Positions 1 to 8,900 of a DNA stretch of 64,000 nt are shown one piece after another. Every line of letters begins with the position of its first letter. Within the stretch, counting starts at the first letter, position 1. The translations under genes were made by a program, and so were the position numbers. Origin of the DNA: Hyphomicrobium sp. (GTDB lineage Bacteria; Pseudomonadota; Alphaproteobacteria; Rhizobiales; Hyphomicrobiaceae). A model generated the notes under the pieces. The model did not search any database, had not been told where the DNA came from, and was given only the letters and a program-made list of their open reading frames with translations. Location: positions 682,001-746,000 of the forward strand of contig NZ_JAIETU010000005.1 of the NCBI RefSeq assembly GCF_019744875.1. The letters run 5' to 3'.

Positions 1-1016
1 ACATCCTTCGCCACCAGGAAGTAGTGCTTCATGAAGCGCTCGACGCCGCGCAGGCCGCTCTTGTCCTTGTAGCCGAGACGCTGGGCCAGCACGGGCTGGA
101 TGTCGAAGCTCAGCAGCTCCTCGGCGCGGCCGGTGTAGAAATGGAGATAGCAGCGCACGGTCCAGAGGAAGTCTTCGCACTTTCGGAAGGTCGCGGCCTC
201 TTCCTTGGTGAAAATGCCCTTGGCGACGCTCTCCGGTCCGACGTCGTGGCCGAGCAGATACTTCGACAGCCAATGCAGCGTGTGCAGATCGCGCAGGCCG
301 CCTTTGCCGTCTTTGATGTTCGGCTCGACCTTGTAGCGGCTTTCGCCGGCGCGCCGGTGGCGCTCGCTGCGCTCGGCCATCTTGGCGTCGATGAAGGCGC
401 GCTCTGAGCCGCGGATCACCTCATTGCGGAAGCGCTGCTCGAGGTTCGCATAGAGCTGTGCGTCGCCGTGGATGAGCCACATGTCGAGCAGCGACGTGCG
501 GATCGTCGTGTCCTCGTTGGCGAGCTTGATGCACTGGTCCACGGTGCGCGTCGCGTGGCCGACCTTGAAGCCGAGATCCCACAGCAGATAGAGCATGTAC
601 TCGGCGACGCTCTCGCCCCAGGGCGTCTGCTTGTAGGGCAGCAGGAACAAGAGATCGATGTCGGAGCCGGGCGCCAGCATCTCGCGGCCGTAGCCGCCGG
701 TCGCGACGACGGCCATGCGCTCGGCGTCGGAAGGGTTGGTGGCGCGGTACACGTGGGCGACGGTGTAGTCGTAGAGCAGGCGGACCAGCTCGTCCTGGAA
801 CGTGGCGAGGCCGGTGGCGCAGCGCCGTCCGTTGCCGTCGGCTTCAAGTTGCAGGCGCGCCGTGCCGCGAGCCGCCTTCACGAGAAACTTCAACCGTTCG
901 ACGATGGCGGGACGCGCCTCGGCCGGGTTGCCGCTGGCGTTCAGCAGCGCCGTCAGCGCGTGGCGCATTTCCAGGGGGTCGAAGTAGGGGGCCGGCGGAA
1001 ATTGGGTGATCTGCAT
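1..1016 (-). CDS. glnD: PII uridylyltransferase GlnD, N-terminal part
   Basis: Bifunctional uridylyltransferase/uridylyl-removing enzyme that modifies PII proteins in response to glutamine. The gene runs off the left edge, so only the first 338 residues are present; this is a window cut, not a truncation. The nucleotidyltransferase signature is visible: GGYGR at residues 107-111 and GSDIDLLF at 117-124, followed by the EPNIKDGKGGLRDL stretch typical of GlnD. An in-frame stop just upstream limits the start to the ATG at 1016. It lies 42 bp downstream of mutS on the same strand, a common pairing in Hyphomicrobiales. Its expected substrate, GlnK, is encoded at the other end of the window. Confidence 0.96.
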   Translation of the reverse strand, partial: MQITQFPPAPYFDPLEMRHALTALLNASGNPAEARPAIVERLKFLVKAARGTARLQLEADGNGRRCATGLATFQDELVRLLYDYTVAHVYRATNPSDAERMAVVATGGYGREMLAPGSDIDLLFLLPYKQTPWGESVAEYMLYLLWDLGFKVGHATRTVDQCIKLANEDTTIRTSLLDMWLIHGDAQLYANLEQRFRNEVIRGSERAFIDAKMAERSERHRRAGESRYKVEPNIKDGKGGLRDLHTLHWLSKYLLGHDVGPESVAKGIFTKEEAATFRKCEDFLWTVRCYLHFYTGRAEELLSFDIQPVLAQRLGYKDKSGLRGVERFMKHYFLVAKD

Positions 1017-1058
1017 CGGATCATTCTAAGCAAGGCGGCTGTTGCCGCGAAAGAGCCC

Positions 1059-3947
1059 TCATTGGCGCGGCCCGCCCGTCCGGAGTGATTTCAAGCGATA
1101 GAGAGCTTCGAGCGCCGCCTTCGGCGACAGCTCGTCCGGGTTCAGGTCGTCGAGGGCGGTTTCCACCGGGCTAGGGCCTGCGGGTATACTTTCGGCCGGG
1201 CGGGCGGCGGCGAACAGCGGCAGCTCGTCCAGCGCGCCTGCTCCCTGGCCTCGGCGGCGATCCGACTTTTCGAGCAGAGCCAGCACCTCGCGCGCCCGCT
1301 CGATCACCGGCAGCGGCAGGCCAGCCAGCTTGGCGACCTGGATGCCGTAGGAGCGGTCGGCGGCGCCGGCCTTCACACGATGCAGGAAGACGATCTCGTC
1401 CTGCCATTCCTTGACGTCCATGGTGACGTTGGCGACAGACGCGAGGCGGCCCGAGAGCGCCGTCAGCTCATGATAGTGCGTGGCGAAGAGCACGCGCGCG
1501 CAGGTGCGCTCGTGCAGGTACTCGACGGCGGCCCAGGCAATCGACAGGCCGTCGAAGGTGGCCGTGCCGCGGCCGATCTCGTCCAGGATGACGAGGGAGC
1601 GTGCGGTCGCCTGATTGAGGATGGCCGCCGTCTCGACCATCTCGACCATGAACGTCGAGCGGCCGCGCGCGAGATCGTCGGCGGCGCCGACGCGGCTGAA
1701 CAGGCGATCGACGACGCCGATGTGGGCTGCGGCGGCGGGCACGAATGCGCCCATCTGGGCCAGGATCGCGATCAGAGCGTTCTGGCGCAGGAACGTCGAT
1801 TTGCCCGCCATGTTCGGGCCGGTCACCAGCCAGATGCGCGCGTCCGGCGTCTCGCGGGTGTCGTTCCCGCTGCTGGGTAGACTGTCGGCGGACGAGCGGC
1901 CCAGCGTACAATCGTTGGCGACGAACTGCGCGCCGTGCACGCGCTTGAGCGCACCCTCGACGACGGGATGGCGGCCAGCGCGAATATCGAAGACCTGGCT
2001 CGCATCGACGATGGGCCGGACGTAGCGCTCGTGGTGGGCGAGGTGGGCGAGGGCCGCCGTGTGATCCAGCTCGGCAAGCGCGGCCGCGATGTCCGACAGC
2101 ACGCGTTCCTCACGCGCCACCGCTTGCGACAGCTCGTTGAAGATCTCCTGCTCGATGGCGAGCGCCCGGTCGGCCGCGGAGGCGATGCGGCCCTCGATGT
2201 CCTGCAGCTCCTGGGTGGTGAAGCGCATGGCGTTCGCCATCGTCTGCCGGTGGCGGAAGGTGTCGGAGAGCGGCGCTTCCGTCAGCGGCTTGGCGTTGCC
2301 TTGCGAGACTTCGATGAAGTAGCCGAGGATGTTGTTGTGGCGCACCTTCAGCGTCTTGATGCCCGACTGCGCGATGTAGCGCGTCTCGAGTTCGGCCATG
2401 ACGCGGCGGCTGTCGTCCCGCAACTGCTGGGCTTCGTCGAGTGCGGCGCGGAAACCTGGGCGAACGAAGCCGCCGTCGCGGCGCAGGTGCGGCGGCTCAT
2501 CGACAAGGGCGGCTGAGAGGAGAGCCAGGAGCTCCGTTCCGCGGCCGTCGATGCGCTCGCTCATGCGCGCGATTTCGCCTGGAACGCCGATCGGATTCTT
2601 GCTCGCGCGCAGGTGGGCTGCTGCCCCTTCGGCCGCCTGAAGTCCGGCGGCGATGCCTGCCAGATCGCGCGGGCCGCCGCGCCCGAAGGCCAGTCGCGAC
2701 ACCGCACGCGCCAGGTCAGGCGCGCGCTTGAGGGCGTCGCGAACGGAGTCGCGCAGGGGTTCATTGTCGACGAAGTAGGCGACCGCATCGAGGCGCGCGT
2801 CTATGGCCGCCGCATCCGACAGCGGAGCCGCGAGCCGCGCGGCCAGCTCGCGCGCGCCCGCACCCGTCACCGTGCGATCGATCGCATCGAGCAGGCTGCC
2901 CGCCTTGTCGCCGGACGTCGAGCGGACCAGCTCCAGGCTGGCGCGGCTCGCAGCGTCGATGATGAGGGCCGCGCCCGCACCCGTTTTTCGCGGCGGGCGG
3001 ACGACGGGCTTCTTGCCGATCTGCGTGAGATCGACATAGCGCAGCAGGGCGCCGATGGCGGCAAGCTCGGGCCGCGAGAACGCGCCGAACGCGCCGAGAT
3101 CAGCGACGCCCAAGTGGGTTTTGAGATCGCGCTCTCCGGCGAGGCTGTCGAACGAGGCAGCCGGCACCGGCGTTGCGGCGCCACCCGCGCGCCCGATCCA
3201 CGCCTTGAGGTCTCCGTCGGCGAGGGTCGTATCGGGCGCGATGACTTCGCCGGGCGCGAGCCGCACCAGCTCGCCCGGAAGGTCCGGCCCGCGCACTTCA
3301 CCGACCTCGAACTCGCCGGTCGAGATGTCGAGGGACGCGAGCGCGTATGTCGTTCCGGGCGAGAGCCCCGCCGCATCCGACGACGCACTGGGGGACGCTC
3401 CTGGGGCGCGGAACAGCGCCGTCAGATAGTTCCTGACGCGCGCATCGAGGAGCGCTTCCTCGGTGAGCGTGCCGGGCGTGACGAGGCGGACGACGTCGCG
3501 GCGCACGACGGCCTTGGCGCCGCGCTTGCGCGCCTCGGCCGGATCCTCGAGCTGCTCGCAGACGGCGACGCGGTAGCCGCGCTTGATGAGACGTTGCAGG
3601 TATTCGTCGGCCCGATGGATCGGCACGCCGCACATCGGGATGTCCTCGCCGAGGTGCTTGCCGCGTTTCGTCAGAACGATGCCCAGCGCCTGCGAGGCGA
3701 CCACGGCGTCGTCAAAGAACAGCTCGTAGAAATCGCCCATCCGGTACCAGAGGATGCTGTCCGGATTGGCGGTCTTGATTTCCAGGAACTGCGCCATCGA
3801 GGGCGTGGCTTCGCCAATGCCGGCCGTGGGCTTCGGAGGCGCGTCTGTTACGTGCACGGGGGTCGTCTCGGGCGCGTCGTCGCGCGAGGGCGCGGGTTCA
3901 GGGCCGCGGCCGGTTTCTTCCTTGCGATTGGACTTCGTTGCCGCCAT
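1059..3947 (-). CDS. mutS: DNA mismatch repair protein MutS
   Basis: Mismatch-recognition ATPase of the MutS/MutL pathway, 962 residues from the ATG at 3947. The mismatch-contacting F-x-E motif appears as GDFYELFFDD (Phe73, Glu75). The C-terminal ABC-type ATPase has Walker A TGPNMAGKST near residues 709-718 and Walker B DEIGRGTATFDG near 789. The frame stays open to a TTG at 4025, but those 26 extra codons look non-coding and ATG is preferred. The protein has a longer N-terminal tail (about 55 polar residues) than the roughly 850-900 residue family norm; the tail is low-complexity and probably disordered. Confidence 0.97.
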   Translation of the reverse strand: MAATKSNRKEETGRGPEPAPSRDDAPETTPVHVTDAPPKPTAGIGEATPSMAQFLEIKTANPDSILWYRMGDFYELFFDDAVVASQALGIVLTKRGKHLGEDIPMCGVPIHRADEYLQRLIKRGYRVAVCEQLEDPAEARKRGAKAVVRRDVVRLVTPGTLTEEALLDARVRNYLTALFRAPGASPSASSDAAGLSPGTTYALASLDISTGEFEVGEVRGPDLPGELVRLAPGEVIAPDTTLADGDLKAWIGRAGGAATPVPAASFDSLAGERDLKTHLGVADLGAFGAFSRPELAAIGALLRYVDLTQIGKKPVVRPPRKTGAGAALIIDAASRASLELVRSTSGDKAGSLLDAIDRTVTGAGARELAARLAAPLSDAAAIDARLDAVAYFVDNEPLRDSVRDALKRAPDLARAVSRLAFGRGGPRDLAGIAAGLQAAEGAAAHLRASKNPIGVPGEIARMSERIDGRGTELLALLSAALVDEPPHLRRDGGFVRPGFRAALDEAQQLRDDSRRVMAELETRYIAQSGIKTLKVRHNNILGYFIEVSQGNAKPLTEAPLSDTFRHRQTMANAMRFTTQELQDIEGRIASAADRALAIEQEIFNELSQAVAREERVLSDIAAALAELDHTAALAHLAHHERYVRPIVDASQVFDIRAGRHPVVEGALKRVHGAQFVANDCTLGRSSADSLPSSGNDTRETPDARIWLVTGPNMAGKSTFLRQNALIAILAQMGAFVPAAAAHIGVVDRLFSRVGAADDLARGRSTFMVEMVETAAILNQATARSLVILDEIGRGTATFDGLSIAWAAVEYLHERTCARVLFATHYHELTALSGRLASVANVTMDVKEWQDEIVFLHRVKAGAADRSYGIQVAKLAGLPLPVIERAREVLALLEKSDRRRGQGAGALDELPLFAAARPAESIPAGPSPVETALDDLNPDELSPKAALEALYRLKSLRTGGPRQ

Positions 3948-4081
3948 TCCGCCGCTGCCTGCCCCCGGCCATGTTGTCAGGGGACACGGATAGCCGGTTG
4001 GCGGCGAAAATGGAAACCCGCCCAACGCGATCGGGGTGCGATCCCGGGCATTTTCCGGCAGATCGTGGCCGCGAGGCCGGA

Positions 4082-5092
4082 TCAGATGTCGACGGAGATG
4101 CGGCTTTTGAGCTCGTCCGGCGCGCCGAAGTGGTCGAAATAGCGCGGGTCGATCTTCTCGACCGGCAGGATGATGAACACGTCCGTGGTGCCGAACTGGC
4201 GGTCGATCACGGCGCCGTCGCCGACGAACGCGCCGAGCCGCAGATAGCCTTTGATCAGCGGCGGCAGAGCCTTCAGAGCGGCCTTGGCGTCGATCTTGTC
4301 CGGGGCGATGCGGTTCATCGGAACATGCAGGCGATCATGCGCGCGGCAGCGCCACTCGGGCGGGGCCAGCGCATTGGCGTGCAGGAAGCTCAGCGCCATC
4401 GCGTGTGCGTCCGGGTCCGTGCCCTCGAAGCTCGCACAGCCGATCATGACGTCGACGCGGTGCTCGCGGATGTAGGTCCAGAGGCCGTGCCAGAGAAGCT
4501 CGACCGAGCGCTTGGTGCGGTAGGGCTGACGCACGCAGGAGCGGCCCAACTCCATGAAGCGGTAACGGGGCGACTTGGCCGCGATCATCGGGCCGATGTC
4601 GTATTCGCTCGCGGTATAGAAACCGAGCGAACGCTGCGCCACTTCCTGGCGCAGAACGCGATAGGTGCCGACGACGTGCGGTTTGCGCGTGCGCATCCAG
4701 GCTTCGGGCTCGAACGCGGCATCGAGGCTGCGATCCTCGACGAGAAGATGATCGCAAATGGCGTCGTAAGGATCCTGGTCGAGGCGGCGCATGCCCGCGA
4801 TCACGCTCGGGGTAGCGGACATTTCCTCGTAGAACACCTCGTAGCGCAGCCGCTGGGCGCGCTGGATGTCCTTGCGGCCCTGGGCGAGGCGGACTTCGAG
4901 ATTGCCGATGCGGCCGTAGATTTTCGCGGGCGGCTTGCGGATGAAGGGCAGGCCCTTCGTGCGGGCCTTTTCGTTCAGCTCACGCAGGGCGAGCAGTCCA
5001 CGAGGGGCGGCGGCGAGGAGCGGATTGCTTTGCCAGCGGCCGGCGATGTCTCGGGCCATCCGCCGCATCTTCGCCTGACGTTCGATGGTCAT
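4082..5092 (-). CDS. olsB: OlsB-type ornithine/acyl-ACP N-acyltransferase (GNAT fold)
   Basis: Probable L-ornithine N-alpha-acyltransferase, the first step of ornithine lipid synthesis, transferring a 3-hydroxyacyl group from acyl-ACP to ornithine. The 336-residue protein shows the conserved blocks of this family: LEVRLAQGRKDIQRAQRLRY followed by VFYEEM, then VVGTYRVLRQ, FMELGRSCV, IGCASFEG and LPPLIKGYLRLGA. The ATG at 5092 is preferred over an in-frame TTG at 5140. It closes a minus-strand run with the Trm112-like, Lon-domain and thioredoxin genes, though the 97 bp gap means it may have its own promoter. No olsA partner (the O-acyltransferase) is seen in the window. A related but uncharacterised GNAT acyltransferase remains possible. 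Confidence 0.75.
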   Translation of the reverse strand: MTIERQAKMRRMARDIAGRWQSNPLLAAAPRGLLALRELNEKARTKGLPFIRKPPAKIYGRIGNLEVRLAQGRKDIQRAQRLRYEVFYEEMSATPSVIAGMRRLDQDPYDAICDHLLVEDRSLDAAFEPEAWMRTRKPHVVGTYRVLRQEVAQRSLGFYTASEYDIGPMIAAKSPRYRFMELGRSCVRQPYRTKRSVELLWHGLWTYIREHRVDVMIGCASFEGTDPDAHAMALSFLHANALAPPEWRCRAHDRLHVPMNRIAPDKIDAKAALKALPPLIKGYLRLGAFVGDGAVIDRQFGTTDVFIILPVEKIDPRYFDHFGAPDELKSRISVDI

Positions 5093-5189
5093 TTCCAGTC
5101 CGTCCGCATTCCAACCGAACTCATCGTCGGCGTAGCGCAATCAATCACGAGTCGGAGACAATTTTGCGACGGTGCTCTCACGCGGGCAG

Positions 5190-5420
5190 TTAACCCTTCG
5201 TCTGAGGCGATGCCGGCTTGTCCAGCGAGCGCGCGGCTTCCGCGGTCATGAGGGGGACGCCGTTGCGGATCGGATAGGCGAGGTTGGCCTTGGTGCTGAT
5301 CAGCTCGCGGGCGGCGCGATCATAGGTCAAGGGACCCTTGGTGACGGGGCAGACGAGAAGCTCGAGGAGCTTGGGGTCCGGCTCTTCGGCGGCGGGATCG
5401 CGCGGGGTGTCTTCGCTCAT
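5190..5420 (-). CDS. Trm112/YcaR family small zinc-finger-like protein
   Basis: A 76-residue Trm112-family protein (UPF0434). In other organisms members activate methyltransferases; the bacterial role is mostly unknown. The core [17 protein letters not shown] is recognisable, followed by the typical [11 protein letters not shown] block. Only the first Cys of the usual CxxC pair is retained (CPVT), as in many bacterial YcaR proteins, so zinc binding is doubtful. It lies 34 bp after the Lon-domain gene and is probably cotranscribed with it. Confidence 0.9.
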   Translation of the reverse strand: MSEDTPRDPAAEEPDPKLLELLVCPVTKGPLTYDRAARELISTKANLAYPIRNGVPLMTAEAARSLDKPASPQTKG

Positions 5421-5454
5421 CGTGTCCTCACACTTTCAACTGCAACGTACCGGC

Positions 5455-6135
5455 TTACTGCAACGTGCCGCCGGATCCGCCGCGCGCGGCAAGATCCATC
5501 TCCGCGAGAGCAACCAGCACTTCGGCGCGCGTCTTGAGATCGCTCGCTTCCAGCAGCGCCTGTTTTTCTTCCGGACCGTAAGGGCACATGACGCACAGCG
5601 CGTTGATGAGATACTCGCTCGGCGCGCGATCGATGACGCTCCAGTCGGTCTGGAGATTGTTCTCGGTCAAATAGGACCGCAGAACGCCGATGAGGCGCGC
5701 CCGATCGATGCGTTCCTCGCCGAAGCCGCGCGTGAGGTCGCTGGTGAATCGATCATAGCTGACAGTGGCGGCGCGATAGGATTTGCCGGTCTCCGCCTCG
5801 CCCACGATCTCGAAGCGCGAGATGCCGGTGACGCCAATCGCGAAACGCCCATCGTCGAGCTCCTGATAGCTCGTGATGCGGCCGGCCCCGCCGATGCGGC
5901 GCAGCTCGACGTGACGCTCAGGCGGGCTCTCCTGTTGCTCCGAGCCGACGGGCTGGATCATGCCCAGCACGCGCGCGCCGCTCATCACGTCTTCGATCAT
6001 TTCGAGATAGCGCGGCTCGAAAATGTTCAGCGGCAGGGTGGAGCCCGGCAGCAGAATGGCACCGCGTAGCGGAAACAGCGGAATGCGCGATGGCAAATCT
6101 GCTGGTCGGCGGTAGCGGTCGGCTAGAGATACCAT
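5455..6135 (-). CDS. Lon N-terminal (LON substrate-binding) domain protein
   Basis: A 226-residue protein consisting essentially of the substrate-binding N-terminal domain of Lon protease, without the AAA or protease domains. The start of the domain, RIPLFPLRGAILLPGSTLPL, followed by NIFEPRYLEMI, is diagnostic. The C-terminal half contains the helical LPTDWSV-like element (here NNLQTDWSVID) and a CVMCPYGPEEKQALLEA block typical of stand-alone alphaproteobacterial copies. The ATG at 6135 is chosen because the upstream in-frame codons look non-coding. It sits between the thioredoxin-TPR and Trm112 genes, an arrangement suggesting a protein quality-control operon; the molecular function is not established. 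Confidence 0.9.
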   Translation of the reverse strand: MVSLADRYRRPADLPSRIPLFPLRGAILLPGSTLPLNIFEPRYLEMIEDVMSGARVLGMIQPVGSEQQESPPERHVELRRIGGAGRITSYQELDDGRFAIGVTGISRFEIVGEAETGKSYRAATVSYDRFTSDLTRGFGEERIDRARLIGVLRSYLTENNLQTDWSVIDRAPSEYLINALCVMCPYGPEEKQALLEASDLKTRAEVLVALAEMDLAARGGSGGTLQ

Positions 6136-6244
6136 TGGTTCCTCGGCATTGGACGCTCGTGCTTCGGATCGGGCCGTCTTCGGATCGGGACGTGTGGCGT
6201 CGCACGTGTTCGCCAAGCCCGGGTTCCGACTTTTCCGGATGCGT

Positions 6245-7153
6245 TCAGCGGAAAAGAACGGCCGACAAGCGCCGGCGGCCGTCGATCGTGTGCTCGTCCT
6301 TCGGGCCCCAGGCATCGAAGAGTTGCACGAGCTGCTTGCGCGCCGCATCGTCGTTCCAGCTCCGGTCGCGGCTCATGATTTCGAGAAGATGATTGAGCGC
6401 GACATCCTTCTTGCCGCGCGCGGCAAGCGCCACCGCGAGGTCGAATCGCGCCTGATGATCGGCCGGGTTGGCGGCCAGGCGCTGCTCCAGCTCGGCGCTG
6501 TTGTCGGACTTGCCGGCAAGCTTGGCGAGATCGAGCGCGGCGCGCGCGCTTTGCACGGGCGCGCTACCCTGCTTGTCCGGCGGCACGAGGCTCAACGTCT
6601 GCTCGGCGCGCGCGGGATCGCCGCTGATCAGATAGCAGCGCGCGAGCCCGGCGAGGGCCTGAACGTTCTGCTGGTCTTCCTGCAGCACGGCTGCGAACGC
6701 TTCCGCCGCGCCTTGCAGGTCGCCCGCGTCGAGCGCGCCTTCGGCCGATTCGAGTACGGCTGCTATATCGCCTTCACCATCGTCGCCGAGCAGGCGATCG
6801 ATGAAGGCGCGCACCTGGCTCTCGGGCAACTGGCCCGTGAAGCCATCGAGGGGACGGCCGTCGCGGAAGGCATAGACGGTGGGCAGCGACTGAATGCGGA
6901 GCTGGCCGGCGATGGCCGGATGGGCATCGGTATCGATTTTAACAAGGCGAACCTTGCCGCCGTAGCTTTTGACGACCTTCTCGATGATGGGCGTGAGCTG
7001 CTTGCAGGGGCCGCACCAGGCGGCCCAGAAATCGACGAGCACCAGCGCATCGCGCGACGCCTCGATCACATCCTTGCCGAAGCTCGCCGACGTGCCGTCC
7101 TTGATCAGGCCAGCCGACGCTGCCCCGCCGGGCTTCAAAGCTCCCAAATCCAT
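6245..7153 (-). CDS. ybbN: Thioredoxin-like co-chaperone with TPR region (YbbN/CnoX type)
   Basis: A 302-residue protein with an N-terminal thioredoxin domain (residues about 25-120) and a C-terminal tetratricopeptide-like region. The active site is WCGPC (Cys47, Cys50), so unlike E. coli YbbN it keeps both redox cysteines. The TPR part reads as helical repeats rich in Ala (DLQGAAEAFAAVLQEDQQNV and following). Family members hold unfolded or oxidised proteins and pass them to GroEL or DnaK. First gene of the run with the Lon-domain and Trm112 genes; the upstream 340 bp likely carries the promoter. Confidence 0.9.
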   Translation of the reverse strand: MDLGALKPGGAASAGLIKDGTSASFGKDVIEASRDALVLVDFWAAWCGPCKQLTPIIEKVVKSYGGKVRLVKIDTDAHPAIAGQLRIQSLPTVYAFRDGRPLDGFTGQLPESQVRAFIDRLLGDDGEGDIAAVLESAEGALDAGDLQGAAEAFAAVLQEDQQNVQALAGLARCYLISGDPARAEQTLSLVPPDKQGSAPVQSARAALDLAKLAGKSDNSAELEQRLAANPADHQARFDLAVALAARGKKDVALNHLLEIMSRDRSWNDDAARKQLVQLFDAWGPKDEHTIDGRRRLSAVLFR

Positions 7154-7494
7154 GTCATCACCCCTCGAGAGTTTTGCGATCGCCTCGCACCGGCCGGCCG
7201 CACCTTTGCGGTCCGGGCGCCGCGCCCGCTATATAGGATGCGGAGCAAAGCTGTGCGAGGCCGCACGACGCTGCCGAACGGACTGAACCGCAATTGTCCG
7301 CGGCATGCAACGAGTTCGGATCGATGCCGCCCCGTCCGGGCGGCCGGCGGCGGCGGGGCGCCGCAACTGGCCCGGCCGGGCCCAAAAAACGGGCGTCCGG
7401 CACACGCATCAGGAAGACGCTTGCAAAGCCCGGTCGGTTGAGCAATAAGACCGGGCGCACCGCTTCGCGGCGCGCACTTACCCCATTTCCGGAC
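7154..7494. other. Intergenic region between ybbN and tRNA-Gly
   Basis: A 341 bp non-coding stretch separating the minus-strand ybbN operon from the plus-strand tRNA-Gly. A TATATA tract near 7229-7236 could serve as a -10 element for the minus-strand ybbN transcript. I see no convincing open reading frame, repeat or RNA fold here. Confidence 0.5.
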
Positions 7495-7569
7495 GCGGGC
7501 GTAGCTCAGGGGTAGAGCATCACGTTGCCAACGTGAGGGTCGTGAGTTCGAATCTCATCGCCCGCTCCA
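7495..7569 (+). tRNA. tRNA-Gly (anticodon GCC)
   Basis: A complete cloverleaf can be drawn: acceptor stem GCGGGCG/CGCCCGC, D-arm GCTC/GAGC, anticodon stem TCACG/CGTGA with loop TTGCCAA, and T-arm GTGAG/CTCAT with loop TTCGAAT. The anticodon GCC (7527-7529) reads GGC and GGT glycine codons. The 3' CCA is encoded in the DNA (7567-7569). It stands alone between two protein genes and I see no integrase or direct repeat of its 3' end that would mark an attachment site. Confidence 0.98.
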
Positions 7570-7641
7570 TTTTTCTCGACAGACTTCGAAACGCACCGCC
7601 TGGGCCTCTACCCGGGCGTTTTCGCGTGCCCGAAGGGCTGT

Positions 7642-8574
7642 CTACGAGGCAGCCTGTTCCGCCGACGCACCGTTCGAGATGCCGTCCGGCACGGCGGGTT
7701 TGGGGGGCACGGGCGTAGAAGCCGCTGGCTCGGCGGTCGCGGCCGGCGCCGGTCCCAGCCGGGCCAGAACCTCTTCACTCAGTTGGCGCAGGGCCTTGCC
7801 GGTGTCGCCCGGATATTTCGCGAAGTAGGAGCGGTCGGGCGCGTGGAAACGCGCCGATTCCTGCAACGCCACCGAACGCGGGACGACCTGATTGAAGCAC
7901 CGGTTGTCCGGATTGCTGAGCAGCCAGGCGTGATAGTCCTCCTCGGTCGGCGAGGCCATGTCCTTCATGTTGACCAGCACGCCGAGATTTTCGGCGAAGC
8001 CCATCTCGGGGTTCAGCGCCTTGAAGCGGCGGAAGACCTCGAGGCCGCACACGGACACATAGTCCGCCTTGGTCGGCGAGATGTGATAGTCCGCCTCGCG
8101 CAGCCAGCTTTCGGTCAGAACCGACAGTCCCGGCGGGCAGTCGATCAGGATGACATCGAAGACGCGGCGCGCATCTGCCAGCAGCACGCTGATCACGTTG
8201 CGCAGGCGGCCGTGCAGGCTCTCCTTCGATACCTCACGCTCGAACAACGTGAGCTGCATGTCGCTCGGAATGAGGAACACGGTGCGCGCGTCATCGACAT
8301 CGGACACGTTGCGGACGACATAACGCAGCCAGTCCGCCTCGGCGTCCTGCAGAACGCGCGCGACCAGGAAATCCACCATGGTCAGGCCGTTCTGCTGCAA
8401 GCGGTGCAGGTTCGGCACCGTCATCAGCATGCTCGACACGGAGGCCTGCGAGTCGCTGTCGATCACGAGCACGTTCTTGCCGTGATAGGCCGACAGGGTT
8501 TCGGCCAATGCGAGCACAAGCGTGGACTTGCCGACGCCACCCTTGGTGTTCATGACAGCGATGGTATTGCGCAT
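7642..8574 (-). CDS. Orphan ParA-family ATPase
   Basis: A 310-residue ParA/MinD-superfamily ATPase with a deviant Walker A motif KGGVGKST (residues 11-18), Walker A' VLVIDSDSQAS, and Walker B VILIDCPPGL. Such ATPases bind DNA or membranes as ATP dimers and position DNA or protein cargo. No parB-like gene lies beside it, and it differs clearly from the chromosomal ParA at 36706. The C-terminus is a Pro/Ala-rich tail of about 45 residues. The ATG at 8574 is preferred over an upstream GTG. Five phased repeats lie directly upstream and may be its operator or a centromere-like site. The cargo is unknown. Confidence 0.88.
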   Translation of the reverse strand: MRNTIAVMNTKGGVGKSTLVLALAETLSAYHGKNVLVIDSDSQASVSSMLMTVPNLHRLQQNGLTMVDFLVARVLQDAEADWLRYVVRNVSDVDDARTVFLIPSDMQLTLFEREVSKESLHGRLRNVISVLLADARRVFDVILIDCPPGLSVLTESWLREADYHISPTKADYVSVCGLEVFRRFKALNPEMGFAENLGVLVNMKDMASPTEEDYHAWLLSNPDNRCFNQVVPRSVALQESARFHAPDRSYFAKYPGDTGKALRQLSEEVLARLGPAPAATAEPAASTPVPPKPAVPDGISNGASAEQAAS

Positions 8575-8626
8575 CGTGATCCGAGCCCTCCCCGGCCCGA
8601 TTCCGTACTGTCCCACAGCGTCCCGG

Positions 8627-8737
8627 TGCGTACTTAGCACGACGTCGACCGCGCACTCCGCACGACTTTAAAATGCGTACTCTGCACGACTTCAGATATG
8701 TGCTCCGCACGATTCGATAAACGTGCTCCGCACGATC
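8627..8737. repeat. Five phased 23-bp repeats upstream of the orphan parA
   Basis: The hexamer GCACGA recurs at 8637, 8660, 8684, 8707 and 8730, that is at spacings of 23, 24, 23 and 23 bp. Each is preceded by a related half, giving units close to CGTGCTCCGCACGA; the fifth unit contains a perfect inverted repeat CGTGC-TCC-GCACG and the fourth GTGC-TCC-GCAC. The array starts about 50 bp upstream of the parA-like start codon. It resembles operator/centromere arrays of partition loci or an iteron array, but no replication initiator gene is nearby. The rest of the 8575-8900 gap holds nothing else that I can support. Confidence 0.75.
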
Positions 8738-8900
8738 TGATGTGCGTCGGGAATGTGGCGGTCTGGCGAACGGCGTCCCATTTCATGGGAACTTTCGCGC
8801 AAGCCCGCCTGATCTTAGCAAACTGGGTCTTAGCAAAGATGACGTCTCTCGCGTCAAGAGACTTCGCGGCAATCTTCACCGCCCAGGTCGCAACCCGCGT

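Noticed and set aside
2613-4142. A 509-residue plus-strand frame opposite mutS
   Set aside because: Antisense shadow of a clear mutS gene.
7495-7569. Integration site at the tRNA-Gly
   Set aside because: No integrase, no direct repeat of the tRNA 3' end and no change in gene content on either side.
8634-8879. An 81-residue minus-strand frame over the phased repeats
   Set aside because: It translates the repeat array itself and lacks a ribosome site; the array is better read as a DNA-level signal.
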